Of a stretch of DNA of 64,000 bases, positions 33,671 through 45,999 are shown piece after piece (positions within the stretch are counted from its first letter, which is position 1; the number at the start of each line of letters is the position of its first letter). This stretch comes from Urechis unicinctus. Lineage: Eukaryota; Annelida; Polychaeta; Xenopneusta; Urechidae. The notes beneath the pieces were generated by a model. It had not been told where the DNA came from and made no database searches. It worked only from the letters and a program-made list of their open reading frames with translations. The DNA is taken from positions 26,740,475 through 26,804,474 of the forward strand of contig CM067348.1 in NCBI GenBank assembly GCA_034190875.2. The letters are read 5' to 3'. Made by a program: the position numbers and the translations under genes.

Positions 33671-36199
33671 TGAATGCACTCGTTTAAGACCCTTAGTCAC
33701 CATTGGTAACATGAAGCGTTTTTCACTCAGCCGAGGCGTTGAGTCAACGAGTAAGTTAAAGTCGGGGTTCCCTCTGTAACATGAAAAGTAGCTTCAGGCA
33801 CCTCGTGAATACATTATCTATTTATAGCAAATGAAAACATAGCTGTATATCAAGGTCTGATTGAATGCTGCCCTCCGATCCTTGCGACAATGTCTCTACT
33901 ACCCACTTTTGCCATTCGTGCGGTCTATTTATGGGCTGATATCTTTGTATCCAACAAATCCTGTGTAAATATAAATGTTCAGCAGTGTACTGCCGTTATG
34001 TGACTCGATACAATATGCGTAAGTGAAGGTCGGCACTGACTGCTGTAAGACTGTGAGAGGGTTTTATTAACTTACGTGCATGCAAAAGAATTACAGCATG
34101 CATTAAAACAATCTTCTCGTGGACCTTTCAATGGTAATGACTAATGTCTACACTTGTGGTAAGTTTTATAGAATTTGGACATTGGTAGAACTTATTCTCC
34201 TTCCAATCGTAGTTTTTTTCCTACGCTGTTTAGTAGTTGCAGTAACTAACCAAGTTATAGTTATTACTAATAAGATCATTGAGTTTGAGAGTTTTGCGCT
34301 GCACGCATGTCAATCACCAAAGTACCTCAGTGATGGTAGATCGACCTATAAATGTAAATACTCATTGGATTATGATTTGATTTTGGCCGGTTAAGTGAAT
34401 TGTAAGTCCAGTGTATCTGCAGAAAGCCCAAAACGGCAACATTTCATATCAGCAAAAGACGGATCACATTATGATCACGTTTTCCTCAGATGGGAATACG
34501 CTATGATCGTAAAAAAATAATTAAAGTCACAGTACTGATAGCGCGATGCATAATTCACTCAGCCGAAGCAACAGTAGGTTTAAGTTGATTTCCCCACACC
34601 CTCCAATGTGATCAGTGTTATGGGGCACATGTTTTACTGTTAATAAAATGATTAGACGCTCAAGTTTAATATGAACCTTTCGGTTTGTATGCTGCCCTTT
34701 CGATCCATTTGGCAATATTTCTGATTCTCAGTGTAGTGTGGTCATATTTTTGTGCCTGACATATCGTGTGTTCAAATAATTGTTCAGGAATCTATTGTGG
34801 GTATGCGCTGGTGGTCTTTGTGACTCGCATAATCACGTTAAATGGCAGTCCAATCTCGGAAAGGGATGCTCACAATTATTGTGCTTATACACAGCTAAGA
34901 TTAAAACAATCTTCTGATGCATCTTTCATTAGTAATGATTCAAGCATAAACTTGATATTTACATACACTTGGAGAAAGTGTTATTGAATATTGGACTCTT
35001 CGAACAGGATACTTTTTTTGCGGAGGATACAACACATTTCTACAATCTATCAATAATGTAATGTCTCGGCATACTGACATAGGTAGAACTTTTATACATT
35101 CCCTTTAGTAAGGTTTTTTTCCTTTGTTGATTCCTAAAGGCAGTAAATATGCGTAAATATGCAGAGAATACAACACATTTCTACAATCGATCAAGAATGT
35201 AATTTCTAAGCATACTGACGTAAGTAGAACCTTTATACATCCTCTTTAGTAAGGTTGTATTCTTTCGTTGATTCCTATATGCAGTAAATATGCAACTTCA
35301 AGCTATTAACTCTTTGTCTATGATTGAGTTTTTTTGCTAGCTGACCACAAGTCAATCATTAAAGACCTCAGTGATATGAGATCTACCCATTCCTTTAATT
35401 GCTCATTTGATTATGATTTGACTTGTACAGATCTAGAGTAATACAAGCACAGTGCATCTTCAGAAAAAAATGGTATGACAAAAATGTATATCATTGAAAG
35501 ACATGCCTCGTTATGTTTAAATTTTTCATGGATGGGTATACTCTTTGATCGTTTAAAAACGTTACAATGACGTGGTTGATATGTTACCATGTCTCTATTG
35601 TAAAACGAAACGCTGAAAACATTGCATAGTGGCAAATTTTAGTTCAGTGACTAATGGGAAAAGAGTACATGTCACTATTGATCTGGCCTGATTGAGGCTG
35701 TATGTGCACGCTTATTATACTTTGAGTGGTGTAACTAAACATGAAAATATGTTGCCACCCATGGAGATGTATTGTTACCGCTGTGGACGTTGGGCTACTC
35801 GTGGAAACGTATTGCCACCCATGGAGTTGGGTTGCTATCTACGACGACGTATAAAACAATCACGAGTATTCAATATCGTGTGGAAAATCCCTATTATCAT
35901 CTTGGTATGTCGAAACAAGGAATAGTAATTCAAGGCCGACTCTTTTAGCCCAAAACCTCCATAAACAAATATAGAAGCTTCTATTTTCTACTTTAACCAT
36001 AACTTAGACACAGCACCTCATATAATTATTTGCCATTGAAATGAAACGATTTAAAATCAGCATATATTTGTCAAATAGTCTGACTGACCTCTTCATAGTT
36101 ATGATATAAATGCTGCAAACTTGAATGAAAGATTGCAAATGCGGGACAAATATGGCAGATTTGGGGAATTTTACCTAACGCGGAGATGATGAGTATGGA
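33671..36199. other. a3 upstream region and old diverged spacer
   Basis: 33700-34060 is a promoter block with a shortened kB site; from 34080 to 35640 the sequence is a diverged version of the 8500-9700 spacer. 35692-36030 has two copies of a GTTGCCACCCATGGAG-like stretch and similarity to 40500-40780. No supported gene. Confidence 0.4.
33764..33772. promoter_or_regulatory. shortened kB-like site GGGGTTCCC upstream of a3
   Basis: Aligns with the GGGGTTTCCCC of other copies, 327 bp upstream of the a3 ATG, but has lost bases in the centre and 3' part. It may bind Rel factors differently or not at all. Confidence 0.3.
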
Positions 36200-38213
36200 T
36201 CAAATAATTCACTATGGTACTCAACGACGACATCGGGTGTACATCACCATTCTGACAGCGTTAACTAGTAGCAAACGGAGGTAAACCTCCTGACGTAACA
36301 TTGCCTGATACTTTGTTGATCATTAAGTCATCAACAGAGAATTGCTTTAACTGTTAAAGGACATTTCTTACTGAATGGTTTGTTCGAATATCACAAAAGA
36401 TTCATCAAAATTAAAGGACAGATTATGAAAGCATACAACCACCACCGGTATACAGTGAGCTGTCATCCGTCGGTCGCAGTTCATTTGTAAATATAACTGA
36501 CGAGCATATAATAAGAGCATTGCATCGCTCTAAGTACTGCAGGGAGAACTGAAAGAGCATTAATCTAGACGAGTGATAAATCATTCTTCTTAGTGCTCAA
36601 CTCTTTCTCACAATGGGTTATGTGTTGAACACACTTTGTTCATGGTAATGCTATTCCATGGCGTGTTGTACACACATTGTTCACACACAGGAGTAAGATT
36701 TTGTACATCATATGAGTAAGAACTGGGTCTAGTAGACAGGTCACAGAACAAATGTACCATGTGAAATCATGCAGCCGAACGAGAAGAGATTGTAATGTTT
36801 GGTACCTTGTACTCCTAGATTCCTATATTAAGACAAAGTTATTCCCAACACGCTTACATATTTGACATACAAACGTCATCCTTCCACACCCACAGCTGGT
36901 TTGTGACGTCAATCCAGTATGTACTTTCTGTTGGACTTCCTGCTAGGCTGCCGTTAAATAAGTCACTAGGCTCGGGGTAGATGTCCACAGACAGGAGATT
37001 GCTGTTGTGGTCAATGGCACAGTAATACCGGACTGTGTACCAGTTTGTTGCTGATCTAGTACCGACAACAGCACACATGTCCGCAACAAGCGTCCCTGGA
37101 CATGTCCCATCTGCAAGACTCAGAACAATACTAAGTTACCTACAGACTTGCAGTGAGTCATTGGGCGCATAATCTGCTGCTCTGTATGTAATAAGTTTTT
37201 GACGAAGAAGATAGTGTTATTCAGGTTTCAAATTTCATCTTATAATATGATGGGTTTGGGAAAAGTTACAACTGGAAAATGACAGACACCATTATCACAC
37301 CAATGATATCAAAGCCACGAATCCGTTCATCATACTTGCTAACGTCAACCATCATCCAGTCGTGTTTCGATAACCTGCTGCGATCAAAATATCTCTAGTT
37401 CAAGAAATGTTTTGGCTGAAAACTAACACTTTTCAATCAATGTGACTGTCAAAAGTACATTATGTCACAGCCTTGTCTAACATCATAACGTGCTCCTTTC
37501 TGTCATGCCCACGGGTGACCTACATGTCACCTGACAGCCCCAACCCCTTCTCCGCATGCATACCCCATATCTTAAAGCCACGCCCATCCTCGAACAGGCT
37601 ACTGCATGTCCCATGAGAATTGGGAGTGCGTGCCTGAGTCGTTAAGGAAGCCCTTTTCAGTTCATACTCAAGCATGAAAAAGTATTTTATTTTTATACTC
37701 AAAGATTATACATTCAAGACATTGGTTGCAACATTCGTCTTATAATATACCATTATACTCGCAGTAGTGTTTTAGTAACCTGCTGCCGCGGAAATATCCC
37801 TTGTTCAGGAAATGTATTGACTTAACACAATCTTACACTTTTCAATCAATGCAATGGCTTCAACATCACAGTTTCACAACAGGGAACAAACAGGCAAAGT
37901 TATAAAAAAATCTAAATGTGATTAGATACGTTGGGCACTTAATATGTGAAACTTTTGATATCCAGTTTCGCCCTCACAGAATGCCGAGATTTTCGATGCA
38001 TTTGTCAGAAGTGCTAAACACAGCACATCCGTTTCCGTTGAGGACAAGTGATCGTGTGCGTCTGCCCCGCTGTGATATGTGAAACATCGCTGTGTTGCGC
38101 CATCCTGTTTACATCCAAACGAGAATTCCTCCTAATGACTGACGTCATCAGCACAAACATGACCCACAATAACACTTTGATATGCACACTGGGCACGTTC
38201 TTTCCAATCACGT
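36200..38213 (-). pseudogene. a4: old, decayed receptor copy
   Basis: Recognisable pieces: third-domain relic 36230-36490, CTLD2 second-half relic 36590-36735 (middle deleted), a still-open CTLD2 first half 36862-37110 (MCAVVGTRSATNWYTVRYYC, LWVWKDD), and CTLD1 relics 37960-38160 lacking the central part. The CTLD2 donor is changed (GTTTGTATGT). Divergence from other copies is clearly higher than between a2 and a7, so this is an older duplicate. No transmembrane or tail exon seen beside it. Confidence 0.7.
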
Positions 38214-39145
38214 TAGTAGAGAATTATCCACCTCAGTGAAAATTACGATTTCTTAACCAGTCCTGATATACATATTCAATAAAGCCGCCACAGATACTGT
38301 GAAAAGTAACGCGACTGCAGTGTCAACTAAATGTCACAGATACCGCATTCAAAGATTTAAAGGTGAGTTATGTTTTGTGGATCATACTTGGAAGGGGATA
38401 GGGCGGGTTGAAGATGGAGTTCAATATTCGTGACTAGGTAAACTGTTATACCCATGAGTACCGCTAGTAAAAGCCCTCTTTCTATAGCATTGTGTGGTCT
38501 TCTAGAATTGTTTAACTCGGTGCATTCACTAAAAAGTTGTTTCCCTGTTAGTAAGGGTAGAAATAAGCTCTCTTAGACCAACGGCCAACAGGGCCTATAG
38601 GTTTCAAAATGTAGGGGCCACCAGCCAAAGTAAGGAACCATTGGTTTTACAACACATACAAATAGGAAATCGTACAATCAATGTTATCTTTTCACCCTTA
38701 TTTTAGTCGTGACACGTAAGCTCATATATTGCTCTGACAAGGTTAAATTCACCATGTGACTCCAATGAATTTTTCGTAAAGCTGTAAGCTAAGGATGCAT
38801 AAACCATCACTTTCATCGGTGGTGTCATTGTACACTGTTGGATGGTGCTTTTCTTGCACTTTTGGAGATTTGACTTCTTATTTGGTCTTTTACTCATTCT
38901 TCACACTGCCGTTGATGATGGCTGTAATAATGCTCAGTAATGGCTGATGATTAACATGATGCAGATAGTAGTTAAGGATATAAAGTGTACCGATGGTGCT
39001 TTCAACAATGCTGTTTTCACACTGTCCACGAATGCATGCAGCCGCTTCATTGCGTATTCAATGATGGATAGATAACCATTGCACGTTGAGGGTTGCTAAC
39101 CCGATGTTACCTTTCATTTCTCACTAATCATATACCCAATACATT
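38214..39145. other. old diverged spacer
   Basis: Diverged match to 9640-10170 and 28880-29190; the minisatellite is absent here. No gene seen. Confidence 0.4.
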
Positions 39146-39532
39146 CGGCGAATTTCTTTATTGTAAGTTTAATTAAACTTAAACAAATCAGGTTTGTTCA
39201 ATTAAACAAAACTTTAAACTTTCATTGAATAATAAACAAACGATTTGTTACATTTAATCTCACCCGAGAAAATCAAAACCTGACTGCATTTATTTGTTCA
39301 AGTCAATATTTGATCTCAAATAAGTTGCGAAGCGCTAATTTCAGTGTCCAATTTGTTCCGAAAAATCACACAGGCAAATATAGTTGCTTGGCAACAATAA
39401 TTCAACAAAAATTCAACGCGCCTTTTTTTGTTGACGTTTGTGGAAGTTTTTGTCAACATAAAGTTAAACTTACAATAAAGAAAGAGCACCAAAAAATTTA
39501 GTTTAATTTTCTTTCAACAACAAAATTGAACT
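39146..39532. mobile_element. MITE-like insertion with 20-bp inverted ends
   Basis: Sister spacers read CCCAATACATTGTCTTTTATC...CTTCTCATTC; here about 390 bp replace the middle. Within it TTTCTTTATTGTAAGTTTAA (39153-39172) is repeated inverted at 39464-39483. The content is A/T-rich with no transposase. Consistent with a non-autonomous DNA transposon or foldback-type element; a target duplication is not clear. Confidence 0.6.
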
Positions 39533-41436
39533 TACTTCTCATTCCATCTAAGGCTGATCAAGGCTAGATGATAATTACATTTATCGTAATCTTACTTCCA
39601 CACTGAAAGATAAACGTACAACCCTTCAATTGGCGACCAAACAAGATCAATGCTACCTCTCCAGATTCCAGGCTTATTCATGGCAGTACGAATACTATCG
39701 CATTCGTCACATCTAGATTTAAACTGGGGAAAGCACTTATCAGAAAGAGACTCAAAATCAAATATCATATATTCTGAATATAGTCGCTCCCGTCACATTT
39801 AAACTAGGGAAAGCACTTATCATCAGAAAGTGACTCAAAACTCAGATATTCTGAATCATATAAAATCAAATCTCATATATTCTGAATCAATTATTAAGCG
39901 ATCCACATACAATATACGCGGGTCGGGAGGTTAAGGCGCTGATATCCGTAATTTAACTTAAAATGACCGTACATATTTGTCATGTCCAATCAAACAATTA
40001 TCTGTTTTTGTAAAGTTGTGACTAACTAATACCAGAAGCGCATTATTTTATTTATTTTGCCGCTGGCGTTTGTAAAAATTGAAGCATTATATAGGATAAA
40101 ATTCTCGAACAAAGCAAATGCGGTGGTAAGTTGTATAGAAGGAATTGTTTCTAACATAATTGACAAGAAAAAAGGAAGGGTAAGCGATACATGCTTGACC
40201 CAGCTTTCAAACTGTGTGATCGATACCCTAGAAACATTCGACGAGTTGATGTTGTGCCGCCAGATATACAAAGCTTAAGTGAGAAGACTTACGACATACC
40301 AAAGCGTAGTGTACATAAGCATGGCCACAAACACATTCGTTCCCTAGATACGGAATGCGAAAACAAGATGACGAGCAAGGAAAAATAATGAGAACCAATT
40401 CAAAAATTTCAATCAAGTTCAACGCCAATTGACTGGCCAAATGACTTAAAGTGACTTATGTGTATATTTTTCTTTAAAAGAGTATTTGTCTTAAATTATC
40501 TGGTCTTTGCCTTTTGTTGTGGGTCTATGGCATGTGAATACCTGCGATTGTTTGCCTACAAATGGACTACGATTAGCCGAGACGAAAATATGAGAAAGTA
40601 TGATATCGTCGCATGTGTTTTAGTATGGTGTAGGCTATTCCTCTTATTATCATTGCATGTCAGAAAAAGGAATACTAATGCAACATTGACTTTTGTGGTC
40701 TAATTTCCCCATAAACAATTATTGACGTTTTTGTTACCTGAAGCTTAACATAGACACAGCAAACCACATAAGATTTATTTTTTATATTCATTTGAATACA
40801 ATAATACAGCGCACATTTGTATAAAAGCACAACGGACCTATACATTCACATTCGTGTCTGTTTGACTATTCATATGTCGGATGCAGATCCCTTCGGTAAC
40901 ACAGAGACCTGTTGTAGGTTTTGATATATAATAGTCATGATTTGCTACACAAAACAATGCATAGTTGTTTATGAAGTTCGTTTTATTCAGTGTTATAATT
41001 TACACTCAAGCAGGTCTCCAATTAAAGCAACACAGATAACATGGGCGAGTGTGTAAACATGGTGCTATCCAATCACAGTTACGCATATATGACGTACAAT
41101 AAAACCCCATGACAATTTGATTGTTAATTGTTTGATTTGTCAGTACAAACCCCAAGATCACCAAGCCCATCATTAACGCTTAAACTATACACTGAAGTAT
41201 GCACATTTCGTAAACTGTGCAACACAATATAACTCATATACCCCCAGTTTATACTTAGCAATAAATAAACATTTCAAGTCAAATGGCACAAGCTACAAGA
41301 GCAGCACGGCCTATCAATTTCTAAATGCTTGCAAAACGAACAAGTGGATCAATAAATGGTCTGATCTTGGGTCAGATGTGAAAGGCCTTGCATCAATAAT
41401 CTCTTCTACAAAACTCTAAATGGAACTTCTTGTTAT
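39533..41436. other. spacer and a5 3' flank
   Basis: Contains a short tandem duplication near 39700-39890 (TCAGAAAG(T)GACTCAAAA and ATTCTGAAT repeated) and sequence unique to this unit at 40450-41100. No convincing gene; short ORFs have no homology I recognise. Confidence 0.4.
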
Positions 41437-44400
41437 TCAAGACATGGTCTGACCCTGAAGATGCGTATACTGTGTTTGACCGGCATCAACGACGTCCAAG
41501 TATTGACGTAGGTCTTCATAAGGCTGGGAATCACCTTGAAGAGGAGGGACATGTTGTTGAAATGTATCGTTCTCATATTCACCATTGATATTTGACGATG
41601 AAGTATTTTCGGCACCAGTGAGCTGGGGGTTAGATAGGTGTACGGGTGACATGTGCTGATTGTTCCCGACTTCATTAGACGCGGATGGTTGCTTTGCTGG
41701 TCGCTTAGCCGAGCTGAATTTTCTACGATCACAGTCATGTAAACATAGGGAATATGAATACATTTAATTGGATGAAAGTGTTATTTTCTAATAATTCATA
41801 GATTCAATATGAAAAATGGATGTTGGTGTAAATTTGCAGGCTACTTGCCTTTTGTAATAAATTAATGCAACGATGGAAGCAGCAGCGACGAGGCAAGCAA
41901 CAGCAGCCACTGTGTAGGCCACAATGACTGTGAACGAGTTGAAGCAGAACATCATATACACATGAACATTTTTGATATTGTTGTCTTTACACTTCACATA
42001 TTGAAGGACTTAAAGGAACCCCAGGACTAATTATTGGATGGAAAATGTTACAACATTATATTACTGGCTTATAACATGACAGGTGGAAAAAGTTATAAGC
42101 AATACCAGTATTGCTAACATTCCATAACTTGTTGATAATTTGATAAATGATGATAGAAGTTTACACTGTCGACCGAACCGTTCGAGAAATCATCTTCAAA
42201 AAACAGAAAATGAGTTTATTCTAATGAGAAAGGTTTGATAAATATATTTTAGACACTCAGGATAAGCAATGCGAGGACAAGTATTTAAGATATCACCATG
42301 TGTATCAACATTCTGTTTAATGTTCCCTGTTGTTGTTGTCAGATGAAAGGTTGAGTCAGTGGCTACAGCACACATACACCGAATTATGAAGTCAAACCAC
42401 ATGTGCAAATACATATGCTAGGTTTCAGATGGGTACTTCAGAATATAGTAGTTTCAGTATATAGGTAACGAGACTCAACGATGAAATGTGGTGTATAACA
42501 ATATTCTGACATTTTCAATTAACAGCAAACGGTGCTACACCTCCCGATATAACATTGCTGTATAATTTGTGGATCATTTGATCATCAACCAGGATGTAAT
42601 TGTACTGTTTAGGGTTCATGTCAAATGAATGGCGTATTCTAATGTCACAAAAGAGCCAATAAAGTGAAGGAACAGAATAAAATAACCTACTGCCATCACC
42701 TGTAAGCAGAGAGCTGTCTTCTGTCGGTCGCAGTTCATTTGCATATGTGACTGCAGAGCACATACACATGGCTTTGTTTCGTTATAGATAATACAAAAGA
42801 GACTAAAATGGGTATTAATCTATTGAGTGAGTGATAAATCAGGCTATTTGTGCTCAACCATTTGTCGTTATGGGTAATATGTTACTCCATAGCAGGCTGA
42901 CAATGTACTTAGTGTGTTGTACTCAACTCCTTCTCACATTGAGTTATGTCATTCCATTGGGTGTTGTACTCACCTTGTTCACACACGGGAAGATATTCAT
43001 TCCCAGAGCAAGCTACGGACTCCCACTGACCAGTACTCAGCTCAACAACAGCGCAGTCAAGCCTTGTGATGGGATGGCCTGTTTTCCAGTTGTTGTATTT
43101 CATATGATCAAGAACTGAGCCTAAATTGTAAGATCACAAAATATCACACAATGTGATAACAGTACAAATAAGCGACGATAGTCGAAACAATTGTTGTGGT
43201 TAGAAGAATATCTCCCCAACACGTCCACATATCAGACATTCGTACCATTAACAACATCTTTCCAAACCCACAGCTGGTCTGTGACGTCTATCCACCATGT
43301 ACTTTCTGTTGGACTTTCCGCTAGGCTGCCGTTTAGGATGTCACTGTAGTCGGGGAAGATGTCCACAGACAGTAGATCGCTGTTGTGATCTACAGCACAG
43401 TAATACCGGGCTGTGTACCAGTTGGCCGCGGATCTCGCACCGACAACAGCACACATGTCACCAACAAGCGTCCCTGGACACGCCTCATCTGGATGCAACG
43501 GAATCAAACACGCATTTTAGCTATATCAAGGTCTACCCAAACCCTGAGTGCATCATGGGGAACATTGTCTGCTGTTCGGTACGTAATAAGTACTTGATGA
43601 GGAAGAAAGCGTTATTTACTCAGGTAATATTCAGCATCAAACTCGAATATGAATGGACATTTCATTATGAGTAAGACATAGTTAATATAGTATAGTATTA
43701 ATAACTGGGAAAATCACATGCGGTTTTATGAACGTTAAAACTGGAATAGGACAGACACCATTATCGAACCCTTGTACATAAAGCCCCTAATCAGTACATC
43801 CTTCTTACTAAAGCCAACTTACATTACAATAGTGAAAAGTTTCATCCATCAAAAGTTTGCAAGGGAACATACTGAAAATTGAATTCGTTAAGAACATTCA
43901 CTTATATCTAATTATATATATGTTTACCTTTTGATGTCCAGCTTCGTCCACATAGATAGCTGTGAGTATCGTCACACTTGCCCGACTTGAACCCATCGAC
44001 CGTGCTAAACATAGCACAGTTTTTATTGCTGCGAGTAAGTGTGCCTTCATAATACTCTGCTGCGTCCTCTGTCGTGCTGGCATGGATCCATTTACCATAT
44101 TTAATCCGACGCAAACGAATCCAAGCTTGGCCAGATCTACTTGTCGTCAATAAATGATTCACACTGATATCATCAATGATGGCCAGTCTTGCGTTATTAT
44201 GTGCGGCACAAAAAATCACGGCAACGGGCCTATATAGCCTTGCGTCCACCCCGCCGTCATGATATGTAAAACATCGCTCTCTTACGCCGTCTTGTATACA
44301 TCCCAGCGGGACTTCCTCCATCCTGACTGACATCACCAGAAGTAACACAACACAGAATACCACATTTACGACTATGTCACCAAAATACATTTCGTTCTCA

Positions 44401-44619
44401 TTTGCCTATATCCTGCTGTCAACTTAGCCCTCATTTACCGCTTCCTGTGTACACATAAACGTGAGATTGATGAAGGATTTAAATTGAATCTGTTGCAATT
44501 TGATCCTCACTACACAGTTACACAATCAGTAATCCTCGAGGTACGTCGTAAGGGTTGTTTCCCTCGTACAGCCTATGTTCTTCCATAAGAGCAGGAATGA
44601 CCCAAATATGCCACTTACC
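41437..44619 (-). pseudogene. a5: C-type-lectin-like receptor, ectodomain open, membrane-proximal exon damaged
   Basis: Exons: 5' exon donor 44619 (GAG|GTAAGT), CTLD1 43928-44390, CTLD2 43246-43488 and 42974-43120, third domain 42541-42750, a damaged exon around 42060-42190 (an extra A in the GGAAAAAG run, and the ACTACTCGTACT donor region missing), transmembrane 41849-41991, tail 41437-41722. CTLD1 and CTLD2 are fully open and phases match a3. CTLD1 is the most divergent in the array (RERCFTYHDGGVDARLYRP, IDDISVNHLL, RSNKNCAMFS), hinting at a different ligand. Tail: YENDTF, YEDLRQYLDV, YTHL. It may be functional if the damaged exon is skipped or spliced differently. Confidence 0.72.
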
Positions 44620-44700
44620 TCAATGCATACACTCATTTAAAGGCCGTAGTCACGGGATTGGCAGCGCGATAGGCGATGTGTCGACGAATGTTTTAAAGTT

Positions 44701-44711
44701 GGGGTTTCCCC
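44701..44711. promoter_or_regulatory. NF-kB/Rel-type site GGGGTTTCCCC (proximal, a5)
   Basis: 311 bp upstream of the a5 ATG and about 80 bp upstream of the 5' exon donor; TTTAAAAC lies just downstream on the minus strand. Core promoter position is plausible. Confidence 0.5.
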
Positions 44712-45302
44712 CTGTAATATAAAAAGTAGCTTAAGACACCTCGCGTTTACATTATCAATATATAGCTGGTGTTAACATTGCTGTATTTGAAAGTCAATTT
44801 CTGACATTCCAGTTCAACATGCACCATTCATTTTGAATGATTTCATTCCAATCCTTTCAGCAATATCTCTACTTCTCGCCATTGGTGAAGGTCTATTTAT
44901 GTGGTTTTATATTTGTGTCTTATATATCCTGTGTAAATATAATTGTTCCGCAATCTATCCTGGTTACATGCTGGTGAATCAATGCTTCATGCGAGAGCGT
45001 CAGTAGGACCGACGCCTCATCCGCGAAGAAACGACGCATACTAAGGTGTGGGTTATTACATGTAATCCACTACCAGGTGACTCCTGTCTAGACATTACGG
45101 GGTGGGTTAGCTTTCATACTCTACCTGCAGTATAATATTGACACTGCATGAGAGCGTCAGTAGCTACCGACGCCTCACATCAGCGAAAGACGTTATGAAT
45201 ATGTTAAGTCAGAAGGACATACGCTATGACAGTTTTCAAAGTCATGGTACCGATGCGTGATTCACTCAGCCGTGGCGATGTTGTGACGAGTACGTCTATG
45301 TT

Positions 45303-45313
45303 GGGGTTTCCCC
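45303..45313. promoter_or_regulatory. NF-kB/Rel-type site GGGGTTTCCCC (distal type)
   Basis: Same block as 4708 and 22763, 65 bp before the plus-strand 98-codon ORF. Confidence 0.4.
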
Positions 45314-45377
45314 CTTCAAGTGAATAGTAGCATGATGCACCTATGTACTGCGAACTCGATTTTGAGATGTTGATAAC

Positions 45378-45674
45378 ATGGTTGTATTCGAGGATCCTCA
45401 ATTGAAAATCAAGTCTAACATAAACCATTCTGTTTGTATACTACACTTCCGATCTATGAGACAATATCTCTGCTTCCCAATGTTATCAATGTTGTGGTCT
45501 GTGTATTTAGTGATATCTTTGTGTTTGACATATCTTGTGTTCATACAAATGTTCGGCAATCTATTGCAGTTATGCGCTAGTGAATCGTCGGAACATGAAG
45601 CCTGTTCTTGCGGTGAAGTGGCGGTGCCTTTAGACCCACGGTTGTCGATCCCAAGGTCTGAAAACCTGAATTAA
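45378..45674 (+). other. 98-codon ORF of unknown status, spacer copy 3
   Basis: Same frame as at 4783; a few residue changes, no stop. No recognised domain. Confidence 0.25.
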
Positions 45675-45999
45675 TCTTCGTGACTCAGATGATCACAGAA
45701 TATCACAGTACAAGCCCAAGATCATCAAGCCCACCGTTATCGATTAAAATATATACTGACGTATGTACAATTCGTAAACCTGCAACACAATATCGCTCAT
45801 ATACCCCCAGTTTATACTTAGCGCGAAATAATTAATTCAAAGTACAATGGAGCAAGCTGCAAGAGCGGCATTGCCTATCGATTTATACATGCCTGCAAGA
45901 AGAACAAGTGGATCAAGAAATCGTTTGAATTGGGGTCAGATATAAAAATCCTTGCACCAATAATCTCTTCTATATAACTGGAAATGGAATTGCTTTTTA

